In this document: positions 1 through 6,714 of the stretch, piece by piece
Position numbering within the stretch: the stretch's first letter is position 1
How the letters are laid out: each line of letters opens with the position of its first letter
DNA from: a bacterium
GTDB taxonomy: Bacteria; Spirochaetota; Spirochaetia; Treponematales; Rectinemataceae
DNA length: 9,707 bases
NCBI GenBank assembly: GCA_021813065.1
Contig: JAKALZ010000051.1
Span: 1-9,707 of the forward strand
Direction of reading: 5' to 3'
The notes under the pieces: generated by a model
What the model saw: only the letters and a program-made list of their open reading frames with translations
What the model was told of the DNA's origin: nothing
Database searches by the model: none
Program-made: the position numbers and the translations under genes

Positions 1-1730
1 CAATCGGCGCCCGTAAGGACATTTTCGAATGAGTACCCCGCCATGAGGTCCGCGGCATCGGCGAGCACCACACCTCCCCAAATCCCTGCGCCGTAGGTCC
101 TGTATTTCGAGGCGATCGCGATAGGAACGGACTCAGACGCGTACATATCGTACTCGAACCTGAACCGTGCCCAGGGCATGATGAAGAAGGGGCCGAGCGG
201 CTGGAAGTATTCCATGCTCGCCGAGGTTTTGTTGATGAGCGAAGCCGCGGTGAGCAGCGCGGAGCCTGGTCCTGTGATTTCCTTTGCCAGAAACGCGGCG
301 GACGCCACCATGTCACTCGAAATGCTTCTCGAAATTGAGCTCTTGAAATCGATGGAAGCGAAGAGCTCATTCTGCACAGGTTCCTGCGGGACGAGCGTCA
401 CCACCGCCTGCAGAGGCTTCTGATTGCCAGCACTGGTAGATGAACCTGCGGACGGTTCGCCTTCCGCTTCGATCCTGAATTTGACAAGCGCGTAATCGCC
501 TGAGACATAGGCGCTGTGGATCGCGTTTTCGAGCTCATCACTGGTATAGGCCCTGCCGATCAGCGGCGAAAAGATGCCCGATACCCACGCTCGATCCTGA
601 GCATTGCCTCCTTCGACCCGCACTGAAGAGAAAAGCGGCGGTGGCCCAAACGCCTTGCGATTCTCCTGGTTCGATGGCGTCACCAGCGGACGCGTCTGCG
701 CGATTCTTTCGGCAAGCGCCTTGAGCTGAGGCATCGCGGCGTCGCCTGCCATCTCTCCTTGCGCGATGATCTCTTTCGCCTTGGCATAGCTTGCGGTGGT
801 GAAGTTGCTGAGGTCTGGCGTGATGACAAGATCGGCTGCCTCGATGTTCGGTTTCATGTTCTGCATGAGGAAAATGTTGCCGGTCTGACTTCCGATCTCT
901 ACCGAAGAGTTGAGTTCATCCAGAGTGTCGGGCGCTTTCCCTCGCGAAACTACCGCGATGACAATATCCGCGCCCATGTGCTTTGCGACATCAACAGGAA
1001 GATTGTCCACAATTCCGCCATCGACCAGGAGTTGTCCTTGATAGTCATAGGGCATGAACAACACGGGAATCGACATCGAACTGCGCATGGCTTCCGCGAT
1101 CGATCCCTGAGTGAAAACGATCTTGTCCCCAGTGAGAATATTCGCCGCGACAGCCCGATACGGAACTGGATACTCGTCGAATCGCGGCATTGTCGCCATG
1201 TGAATCGTGCGCGAGGTAAAAAAGGCCAGAATGTTCTGCCCTTCGAGAAGGCCTTGGCCGATATTCGGACCTTTCGAGTCGAAACCGATTCTAAGGGCGT
1301 ACTTCGACGATACCGATCGCTCGAACATGTTTTCGGGGAGTTCCTTCTGATCCATGAAGAGTGTATTCCAGTCGATGTTCGAAATGAGCTCTTGCATGGC
1401 ATCAGGCGAGTAACCCGACGCATAAAGCCCTCCTACGATCGATCCCATGCTCGTGCCGAGGATCATGTCGATGGGTATGCCTGCCTCTTCGATTTTTTTA
1501 AGCACACCGGCATGGGCTATGCCAAATGCCGAGCCGCCGGAAAGCACCACGGCGATTTTGGGGCGCGCAGCGGTGCCTGACTTCGAGCTTGGATCGTCCG
1601 CGTACACAGAGAACACAGATGCGAGCATCAGCATGATGATGCACATCAGCGCATGGCGCGTCGCGTGGAGGCTAGAAAGGCGGGAGCCGGATGCCCTGAA
1701 GCCAGCTGTGCTGGAAAATATGATATTCAT
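1..1730 (-). CDS. Patatin-like phospholipase, type Vd autotransporter (PlpD-like), 3' end outside window
   Basis: The reading frame is open for 576 codons and runs off the left edge. A hydrophobic stretch ending VFSVYADD (residues 30-46) looks like a signal peptide. The patatin domain spans about residues 58-330: glycine-rich oxyanion block SGGSAFGIAHAG (64-75), nucleophile elbow GTSMG with Ser94, and the catalytic Asp237 in LVDGGIVDNLPV. Residues 366-450 resemble a POTRA domain (SSVRVEGG, then a helix, then YVSGDYALVKFRI), interrupted by a Ser/Gly-rich insert near 425-438. From about 455 the alternating strands (ASMEYFQPLG, ARFRFEYDMY, TYGAGIWGG) fit the start of an Omp85-type barrel. This order matches PlpD/FplA autotransporters, which hydrolyse phospholipids. 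Classical patatins have GGGxRG; here the second half is GSAFG. The chosen ATG has only a distant purine-rich AGGGGGG upstream and gives a long n-region, so an internal ATG at residue 29 is possible. The barrel's completeness cannot be judged. Confidence 0.88.
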   Translation of the reverse strand, partial: MNIIFSSTAGFRASGSRLSSLHATRHALMCIIMLMLASVFSVYADDPSSKSGTAARPKIAVVLSGGSAFGIAHAGVLKKIEEAGIPIDMILGTSMGSIVGGLYASGYSPDAMQELISNIDWNTLFMDQKELPENMFERSVSSKYALRIGFDSKGPNIGQGLLEGQNILAFFTSRTIHMATMPRFDEYPVPYRAVAANILTGDKIVFTQGSIAEAMRSSMSIPVLFMPYDYQGQLLVDGGIVDNLPVDVAKHMGADIVIAVVSRGKAPDTLDELNSSVEIGSQTGNIFLMQNMKPNIEAADLVITPDLSNFTTASYAKAKEIIAQGEMAGDAAMPQLKALAERIAQTRPLVTPSNQENRKAFGPPPLFSSVRVEGGNAQDRAWVSGIFSPLIGRAYTSDELENAIHSAYVSGDYALVKFRIEAEGEPSAGSSTSAGNQKPLQAVVTLVPQEPVQNELFASIDFKSSISRSISSDMVASAAFLAKEITGPGSALLTAASLINKTSASMEYFQPLGPFFIMPWARFRFEYDMYASESVPIAIASKYRTYGAGIWGGVVLADAADLMAGYSFENVLTGAD

Positions 1731-1857
1731 GAAGAAATAGTACGCCCCCCTGTGTGCTCGACGCAAGTGCTGCCTCGTTGGAAATTGAAATTAATGAGAT
1801 ACGATAACGCAGATGCTGATTGCCTCATGAGGTTCGAGCGGCCTCGATCTATGGGGC

Positions 1858-1910
1858 GGGTAAGGCGGCGTGGCGGCTCATACAATGGCCCATGCGGCGG
1901 GCTAGGCGGC
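1858..1910. repeat. Imperfect GGCGG-rich direct repeat upstream of the ribokinase gene
   Basis: Two 12-base units, GGGTAAGGCGGC (1858-1869) and GGGCTAGGCGGC (1899-1910), share 10 of 12 positions and are 41 bases apart, about four helical turns. They lie between the divergent patatin and ribokinase genes, just upstream of the proposed ribokinase promoter. They could be paired regulator sites, but the GC-rich composition makes chance similarity quite possible. Confidence 0.3.
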
Positions 1911-1940
1911 GGCGCTGTCAATGCGAGAGTCGCGCTTTTA

Positions 1941-1949
1941 TGCTATGAT
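1941..1949 (+). promoter_or_regulatory. Extended -10 promoter for the ribokinase-hydrolase unit
   Basis: TGCTATGAT is an extended -10 element (TGn followed by TATGAT, five of six matches to TATAAT). No good -35 box is seen at 16-18 bases upstream, which is tolerated for extended -10 promoters. Transcription would start near 1956, only about 20 bases before the ribokinase ATG at 1976. That leaves room for the ribosome binding site at 1963-1969 and little else. Confidence 0.5.
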
Positions 1950-1962
1950 GCTGCTCGAGCAT

Positions 1963-1969
1963 GGAGAGG
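1963..1969 (+). promoter_or_regulatory. Ribosome binding site that decides the ribokinase start
   Basis: GGAGAGG sits 6 bases before ATG 1976. The upstream in-frame ATG at 1961 overlaps this site and would have almost no leader if transcription begins near 1956. The shorter product starting MRTLNFGSLN is therefore preferred. That N-terminus also lines up with the first strand of ribokinases. Confidence 0.65.
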
Positions 1970-1975
1970 CACCGT

Positions 1976-2857
1976 ATGAGAACACTCAATTTCGGATCGC
2001 TGAATATCGATTATGTCTATGCTGTTGATGAGTTTGTAAAGCCTGGCGAAACCAAGGCGGCTCGATCCCTCTCGGTGTTCGCGGGTGGCAAAGGGCTCAA
2101 TCAGTCGCTCGCGATGGCGAGGGCGGGGCTCAGTGTTGCCCATGCGGGCAAAATCGGTGCTGAGGGAGCATTTCTCGTATCGACGCTCCGCGATGGTGGG
2201 GTCGACACGAGACTCATCGAGCTGGCAGAGGTCGCTACCGGCCACGCGATCATTCAGGTGGACGAACGAGGGCGCAACTGCATTCTTCTCTTCGGGGGCG
2301 CGAACCAAGAGATCGATGAAGCGTACATCGACCGGGTGTTGAGCACGTTCAAAGCCGGAGAAATGCTGGTGCTCCAGAACGAGATTTCCTCGATGCCGAG
2401 CATCATCGCCAAAGCGAAAACGAAGGGCATGACCATTGTGCTCAATCCTTCGCCTTTTTCCAGTCTCGTGCCGAGTTACCCGCTGGAGCTCGTCGACATT
2501 TTCATCATGAACGAGATCGAGGCAGCTGGATTAGCGGGAGCGTCAGATCCTGAGCGCGCGGCGCAGCTTCTCATGCGAAGCTTTCCGCAAGCGAGAATCG
2601 TGATTACGCTCGGCGAGGCCGGCTCGATGGCCGCGCACCGAGGCGAAATTATCCGCCAAAGGGCGTACCCGGTGAAGGCAGTCGACACCACGGCGGCGGG
2701 CGATACATTCTCTGGCTACTTCATCGCGGGGCTCGCTGAGGGAATGGACTCCGCTCGCGCGCTCGATCTCGCGGCGCGCGCCGCGTCGATCTGCGTGACG
2801 AGGAGAGGCGCGGCCGATTCGGTTCCGTGGCGAAAAGAACTAGAGCAGAAGGAGTGA
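1976..2857 (+). CDS. rbsK: Ribokinase (PfkB family)
   Basis: The 293-residue product would phosphorylate ribose (or a close pentose) at O5 with ATP in the cytoplasm. PfkB signature 1 is AGGKGLNQSLAMARAG (residues 36-51). Signature 2 is DTTAAGDTFSGYF (237-249), carrying the catalytic base Asp243 and the anion hole AAGD. Other ribokinase marks are GSLNID near the N-terminus with VKPGET at 21-26, the ALNPxP-type VLNPSP (155-160), NEIEA (179-183) and ITLGEAG (210-216). The C-terminal CVTRRGAADSVPWRKEL closely parallels E. coli RbsK. Length is typical (RbsK is about 309). The next gene follows after 2 bases, so the two are probably co-transcribed and translationally coupled. No ribose transporter, mutarotase or regulator is visible nearby. 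A related kinase, such as deoxyribokinase, cannot be excluded. Confidence 0.88.
   Translation: MRTLNFGSLNIDYVYAVDEFVKPGETKAARSLSVFAGGKGLNQSLAMARAGLSVAHAGKIGAEGAFLVSTLRDGGVDTRLIELAEVATGHAIIQVDERGRNCILLFGGANQEIDEAYIDRVLSTFKAGEMLVLQNEISSMPSIIAKAKTKGMTIVLNPSPFSSLVPSYPLELVDIFIMNEIEAAGLAGASDPERAAQLLMRSFPQARIVITLGEAGSMAAHRGEIIRQRAYPVKAVDTTAAGDTFSGYFIAGLAEGMDSARALDLAARAASICVTRRGAADSVPWRKELEQKE
2847..2854 (+). promoter_or_regulatory. Ribosome binding site of the secreted hydrolase, inside the end of rbsK
   Basis: AGAAGGAG lies in the last codons of the ribokinase gene and ends 5 bases before ATG 2860. This favours 2860 over the in-frame upstream ATG at 2827, which lies inside rbsK. A later in-frame ATG at 2887 has its own weaker AGAGGT and remains possible. 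Confidence 0.65.
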
Positions 2858-2859
2858 TC

Positions 2860-4470
2860 ATGAGATTGTATCATAGAGGTAGTCGCATGGGTCGCGCGGG
2901 GCGTACAGGACTTGCGGGCCATGCGGCGCACATTGGGCGGGCAGCGCGCGTGTTCGCGATTGTGCTGTTCGCGGGCGTATTCGGAGCGGGAACCGGGCTC
3001 TATGCCGACGCACATTCATCAGATCAAGCGATTGTCGGCGACTGGACCGGCGCGCTCAAGGTTGGCGCGGCGAGCCTCAGAATTGTCTTTCATATCGAGG
3101 TTTCAGAAACTGGCTACAGCGCGACGATGGACAGCCCGGATCAGGGAGCGAAGGGAATCCCAGTCTCATCCGTAAAATTCGATGGCGCGAACCTCAATCT
3201 GACAGTGTCTTCAGTTGGCGGTAGCTACACTGGCACACTCGGCACGAGCGGAAACGCGATAAAGGGATCATGGAAGCAATCGGGCATGTCCTTCGAGCTC
3301 AATCTCATAAAGAGCGCGCCGGGGCAATCGGCCCAGTCGACGCCGCAGATCGCCCTGCCAGCCACACCGGCTGCCACGCCAGCCGCGCCCGTACAGCCTT
3401 CCACGCCCACTACCGACGCGCAGGCCCCAAGCCAGGCCACGCCCAGCTATATCACTCGTGATGTTGCGTTCGACAGTTCCGCGCCGGGCGTCCGGCTCGC
3501 GGGTACGCTTACGCTGCCGCAGGGTCAGGGCACCTTCCCCGCCGTTATTCTCGTGACGGGCTCAGGTCCGCAAAACCGCGATGAAGAGATCCTCGGGCAC
3601 AAGCCTTTCCTTGTCATCGCGGACTACCTCGCGCAGCGGGGAATCGCCTCGCTTCGCTGGGATGATCGCGGTGTCGCCGGTTCAACCGGTACCTTCCAAA
3701 CTGCCACTACCCTCGATTTCGCCGACGACGCGCAGGCAGCGATCGATTTCCTGGCTGCCCAGCCAGGGATTAACGATAAGGAGCTCGGTGTTATCGGGCA
3801 CAGCGAAGGCGGTCTTATCGCGGCGATTTTAGGGGCGCGCAGCGCTACCCGAACGCAGGTGCCGAAGCTCGCGTTCCTCGTGATGCTCGCGGGGCCTGGC
3901 GTTCGCGGTGATCAGCTCCTTCTCATGCAGAACGCGGCGCTTGGCCGCGCGTCCGGCATGACCGAGGCGCAGATCGAGGCGGCGAACGCGGTCAACAACG
4001 AGCTCTACTCCATCGCGATGAGTCAAGGCGATCCAGCAGCACTCCACGCTCAGATTGTGAATGCGCTGAACCTTGCGATCGACAAAGCTTCGGGGCTTTC
4101 ACAGGCGCAGAAAGAGGCTCAAAGAGCCCAGGTTTCGGTCGAGGCGGATCAGCTGCTCACACCTTGGATGCGCACCTTCCTCGCCCTCGATCCCGCTGAG
4201 TATCTCAAACAGGTTACCGTGCCGGTACTCGCGCTCGATGGCACGAAGGATCTCCAGGTTCCCGCCACGGAAAATCTGGCGGCGATCGCTAAGGCGCTCA
4301 AATCCGGCGGCGACAGCGCCGTAACAACCGTCGATTTCGAGGGGCTGAATCATCTCTTCCAGCACGCTACAACGGGGCTTCCCTCTGAGTACGGCACAAT
4401 TAAGGAAGATTTCGCGCCTGAGGCGCTCGAGGCGATGGGTGACTGGATTCTGAAGGTCGCGAACAAATAA
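2860..4470 (+). CDS. Secreted alpha/beta hydrolase with N-terminal beta-rich domain
   Basis: 536 residues. A basic N-terminus is followed by a hydrophobic core VFAIVLFAGVFGAG (31-44) and a likely cleavage near LYADA (48-51), so export to the periplasm or beyond is expected. Residues 56-150 form a beta-rich module with repeated Gly-Trp/strand motifs (GDWTGALKVG, MDSPDQGAKGIPVSSV, GSYTGTLG, IKGSWKQ). A similar module precedes hydrolases in other bacteria, a statement from memory. A Pro/Ala/Thr linker (about 152-195) leads to the hydrolase fold. There, VILVTGSGPQNRDE (229-242) is the oxyanion region, GHSEGG (313-318) gives nucleophile Ser315, Asp464 in DGTKDLQVP is the probable acid, and His498 in GLNHLF completes the triad. 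Most likely an esterase or acyl hydrolase of the COG1073 type; the substrate is not readable. The 75 bases to the convergent gene at 4546 hold no convincing terminator. Confidence 0.85.
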   Translation: MRLYHRGSRMGRAGRTGLAGHAAHIGRAARVFAIVLFAGVFGAGTGLYADAHSSDQAIVGDWTGALKVGAASLRIVFHIEVSETGYSATMDSPDQGAKGIPVSSVKFDGANLNLTVSSVGGSYTGTLGTSGNAIKGSWKQSGMSFELNLIKSAPGQSAQSTPQIALPATPAATPAAPVQPSTPTTDAQAPSQATPSYITRDVAFDSSAPGVRLAGTLTLPQGQGTFPAVILVTGSGPQNRDEEILGHKPFLVIADYLAQRGIASLRWDDRGVAGSTGTFQTATTLDFADDAQAAIDFLAAQPGINDKELGVIGHSEGGLIAAILGARSATRTQVPKLAFLVMLAGPGVRGDQLLLMQNAALGRASGMTEAQIEAANAVNNELYSIAMSQGDPAALHAQIVNALNLAIDKASGLSQAQKEAQRAQVSVEADQLLTPWMRTFLALDPAEYLKQVTVPVLALDGTKDLQVPATENLAAIAKALKSGGDSAVTTVDFEGLNHLFQHATTGLPSEYGTIKEDFAPEALEAMGDWILKVANK

Positions 4471-4545
4471 GCTGGCGTCAGCGCGCAGGCGCGTCGAAAC
4501 GCAGCGTCGCGGACCGATAGGCTGGCGCTGTTACGTGGCGCGCCC

Positions 4546-6552
4546 TCACCCGCCGGCGCGAACGATGCGAAGCGAGCAGCGTTCAGATTCCAGCGGCGCT
4601 CGAATATTCAGCACGAAATAACCCCCATCTTCCACCGGCGGGAGCGTGAGGGTTTTTGTATCCTCGATTTTGAGGCTCGGTTCTGCGCAGAAGCCGCCTT
4701 CCACTGAAACGAGGGCTCCGCGAGGGAACTGCAGCATGGGCACGTAGACGAGCGAGGGCGCTCCTATCTCGCGGTACGGCGCGAAATCGAGCTCGAATAT
4801 GCCATGGCGCGCGTTGAATCGCATGCGGAGGATCGTGCCCGCCACCGCCATCGCGTAGGGCCGCACGAAACCTCTCAGCGCGCGCCCTCCGCCATCTTCC
4901 CCGCAGTACACCGAGAGGTCTTCGCCATTCCAGCCATCGCCGTGTGCGTGGTCGTTGTCCGCCGTGTAGTTCCAGATGGTCGCGCTGAGCAGGTTCGCGT
5001 CGAGGGCGTCGTAGTAAGCCGAAAGCGCGCGCTCGTGGGCGGAAAAGTCGCCCGTTCGGTAGGCGGACCCGCCATTGATGTCGTAGGGGAGCCCAAATTC
5101 GCCGAGGAGGGTGGGGCAGCCGCCCATTCGCTCGCGCGAGTGGCGGACGATGCGCGAGAGCGCGTCCACAAAGTTGCGGCGGACCGCGCGCGGACCCACG
5201 ATGAGACGCCGCGCTTCGGGATCGTACGCCAAAAATCCTGTCCACCGCTTGAGTGTCAGCGTGAACGAGTCGTACCAGTGGGCCTCGTTGACAAGCCCTG
5301 GAATTCCCTCAATGTGCGGCAGCTCGCCCAGGGGCGAACTCTCGACAAAAACCATAAACGTATGCGAGCGTCCTGCCATGGTGCGAACCTCTTCCATACG
5401 TGCCGCGAACTTCTGAACGAAAGGTTTGAAGTAGCGCTCATTGAAGAGAGCGTGGGCGCCGCCACTCATTTTCGCCGAATCGCCCTGCGCGGATGGTGCG
5501 CCATTCGATCCGCCTTCGGCTCCCGCGCCTTTCGCGCGCGCAGCCTCGGCGAACCATCGGGGCCGCTTCACTACCGCGCGATCGCCTTCGATATCCCAGA
5601 GCCCGACGCGCCTCCATACGCAGACTTCTCCCTCTTTCCACGCCCGGACACCTGGCATCCCGAGGCGCACCCTCTCTACGGGGCGCAGCGAGGCGCCCCT
5701 CACGCCGATTCGCGTCGCGTCGACGGTAAGTCCTTCTCCCGCGCGCATGGCTTCCCAAGGGGTCGGGGCAAGCCCCGGCATGAGCAGATCGTTCCGCGCC
5801 GCGCCCACGTCGCCTATTCCGACAAAACCCTCGCCAGGCTCGTTCATCGATCCGAACCCTACAACATTCGAATACCTCGCGAGGCGCGTCGCGACCTGTG
5901 CTATAGCTTCGAAATAACGACGCTGGAGATAGTCCTGAATCGGTTCGCCTTCCGCGAGTATGCCGGGCGCGAAGTCGTTTCCCGCGAAAAACACGGTGAA
6001 CATGGTCGCGCACGCGAGCCTCAAGTGATTCGAGAACCACTGCATCCGAGGATAGCGCTCTCCCATTTCCTGATGCAGCATCGCCGCGCCGCTCGCATGT
6101 AGATTCTTAGGCTCAAATCCCAGCGCTTCCAACGTCCACATCGGAGCTCCGTCACCGCCTGTCCAGCGCGACCATACATCCTGGTGTGGATCGATAAAGA
6201 GGCCTATCCCATTGCGCGCCGCCGATTCGACAATCCCCTCGAGATAATCGGTGTATGCGGTATCGTAGACACCTGGTCCAGCGTGCTCGATCGCTTCCCA
6301 GGTGACGAGGAGGCGGACAAAGCGCTGGCCCCAGCGCGCCAGGCGCGAAAAGTGCGCGTCCGCTTCGTCGAGCTGGAAGGGCCGCCCCACAAAGGACACG
6401 TTCCTTCCATCGTAGAATCCCTCAGAGAGGTGCGTGCGCCCATCCGGCGATGCGGGTACCTTGCTGTTCACCCCGAGATTGACGCCGCGCAGCAGCAAGA
6501 CGCGGCCATACTCATCGATAAAATCTCCGCCTGACGCAGCGCGATAATTCAT
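4546..6552 (-). CDS. GH5 glycoside hydrolase resembling subfamily 12 (glucosylceramidase / steryl-glucosidase type)
   Basis: A 668-residue retaining beta-glycosidase with a TIM barrel. Conserved blocks in order, numbered from ATG 6552: GRVLLLRGVNLGVNSKVP (16-33), VSFVGRPFQLDEAD (52-65), LLVTWEAIEHAGPG (81-94), FIDPHQDVWSRWTGGDGAPMW (119-139, FIDPHQDVWSRW being most diagnostic), TMFTVFFAG (183-191), SMNEPGEG with acid/base Glu238, PTPWEAM (263-269), VWRRVGLWD (312-320), and LLGEFGLPYDINGG with nucleophile Glu485. Residues about 572-668 look like the beta-sandwich GH5 C-terminal domain. This block set matches GH5_12, known mostly from fungal enzymes acting on glucosylceramide or steryl glucosides. 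There is no signal peptide, so it should act in the cytoplasm on an imported or internal glycoside. A Gly/Ala/Ser-rich loop lies at about 340-366. A GTG start at 6561 is also open, but AGGTGA is ideally spaced for ATG 6552. It is divergent from an ABC importer. Confidence 0.85.
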   Translation of the reverse strand: MNYRAASGGDFIDEYGRVLLLRGVNLGVNSKVPASPDGRTHLSEGFYDGRNVSFVGRPFQLDEADAHFSRLARWGQRFVRLLVTWEAIEHAGPGVYDTAYTDYLEGIVESAARNGIGLFIDPHQDVWSRWTGGDGAPMWTLEALGFEPKNLHASGAAMLHQEMGERYPRMQWFSNHLRLACATMFTVFFAGNDFAPGILAEGEPIQDYLQRRYFEAIAQVATRLARYSNVVGFGSMNEPGEGFVGIGDVGAARNDLLMPGLAPTPWEAMRAGEGLTVDATRIGVRGASLRPVERVRLGMPGVRAWKEGEVCVWRRVGLWDIEGDRAVVKRPRWFAEAARAKGAGAEGGSNGAPSAQGDSAKMSGGAHALFNERYFKPFVQKFAARMEEVRTMAGRSHTFMVFVESSPLGELPHIEGIPGLVNEAHWYDSFTLTLKRWTGFLAYDPEARRLIVGPRAVRRNFVDALSRIVRHSRERMGGCPTLLGEFGLPYDINGGSAYRTGDFSAHERALSAYYDALDANLLSATIWNYTADNDHAHGDGWNGEDLSVYCGEDGGGRALRGFVRPYAMAVAGTILRMRFNARHGIFELDFAPYREIGAPSLVYVPMLQFPRGALVSVEGGFCAEPSLKIEDTKTLTLPPVEDGGYFVLNIRAPLESERCSLRIVRAGG

Positions 6553-6557
6553 GTTTT

Positions 6558-6563
6558 TCACCT
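6558..6563 (-). promoter_or_regulatory. Ribosome binding site that decides the GH5 start
   Basis: On the minus strand AGGTGA precedes ATG 6552 with a 5-base gap, an ideal Shine-Dalgarno arrangement. The alternative GTG start at 6561 lies within this same motif and has only a weak AGGGCG further upstream. The ATG is therefore preferred. Confidence 0.6.
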
Positions 6564-6591
6564 ATTCGCCCTGATTTTTTCGCACTTTTAG

Positions 6592-6620
6592 AGCATACGC
6601 AAGTCTTTGTCCTATAGCAA
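6592..6620 (-). promoter_or_regulatory. Possible sigma70-type promoter for the GH5 gene
   Basis: Minus strand TTGCTA (-35, 4 of 6) and TATGCT (-10, 4 of 6) are separated by 17 bases. They would give a leader of roughly 35 bases before ATG 6552. The match is modest; spacing and position are the main support. Confidence 0.35.
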
Positions 6621-6652
6621 GAAGCTTATTCCGTTCGCATAACGATTTTCCC

Positions 6653-6681
6653 TTTACAGGCAAGGGTGCGAGACGTACAAT
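6653..6681 (+). promoter_or_regulatory. Strong sigma70-type promoter for the ABC importer operon
   Basis: TTTACA (6653-6658, 5 of 6 to TTGACA) and TACAAT (6676-6681, 5 of 6 to TATAAT) are separated by exactly 17 bases. Transcription would begin near 6688, leaving a leader of about 27 bases that contains the ribosome binding site. This is the best promoter in the window, as expected for an abundant binding protein. Confidence 0.75.
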
Positions 6682-6701
6682 TTAATTACGCAAACCTAAG
6701 G

Positions 6702-6710
6702 AAAGGAGGT
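6702..6710 (+). promoter_or_regulatory. Strong ribosome binding site of the substrate-binding protein
   Basis: AAAGGAGGT is a near-perfect anti-Shine-Dalgarno match, 4 bases before ATG 6715. An ATG at 6711 is out of frame and too close. The signal peptide starts directly at 6715, which confirms the start. Confidence 0.8.
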
Positions 6711-6714
6711 ATGC

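Noticed and set aside
759..1580. 273-codon open frame on the plus strand
   Set aside because: It is antisense to the patatin domain with its intact Ser/Asp dyad, and the translation has no recognisable motif.
1881..1886. TACAAT as a second -10 box for rbsK
   Set aside because: There is no -35-like hexamer at 16-18 bases upstream and no TGn extension. The extended -10 at 1941-1949 is better placed.
4471..4545. Bidirectional terminator between the convergent hydrolase and GH5 genes
   Set aside because: Only short stems (for example GCGT-CGAA-ACGC) and distant GC-rich inverted repeats are present, with no T-run on either strand.
4804..6102. 432-codon open frame on the plus strand
   Set aside because: It lies wholly opposite the GH5 gene, whose catalytic blocks are intact. 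Its translation is rich in Arg, Ala and His with no recognisable domain, as expected of an antisense shadow in GC-rich DNA.
6632..6644. Operator-like inverted repeat CGTT-CGCAT-AACG upstream of the importer promoter
   Set aside because: The arms are only 4 bases, and the sequence does not resemble a known LacI-type or similar operator I can name. Chance is a sufficient explanation.
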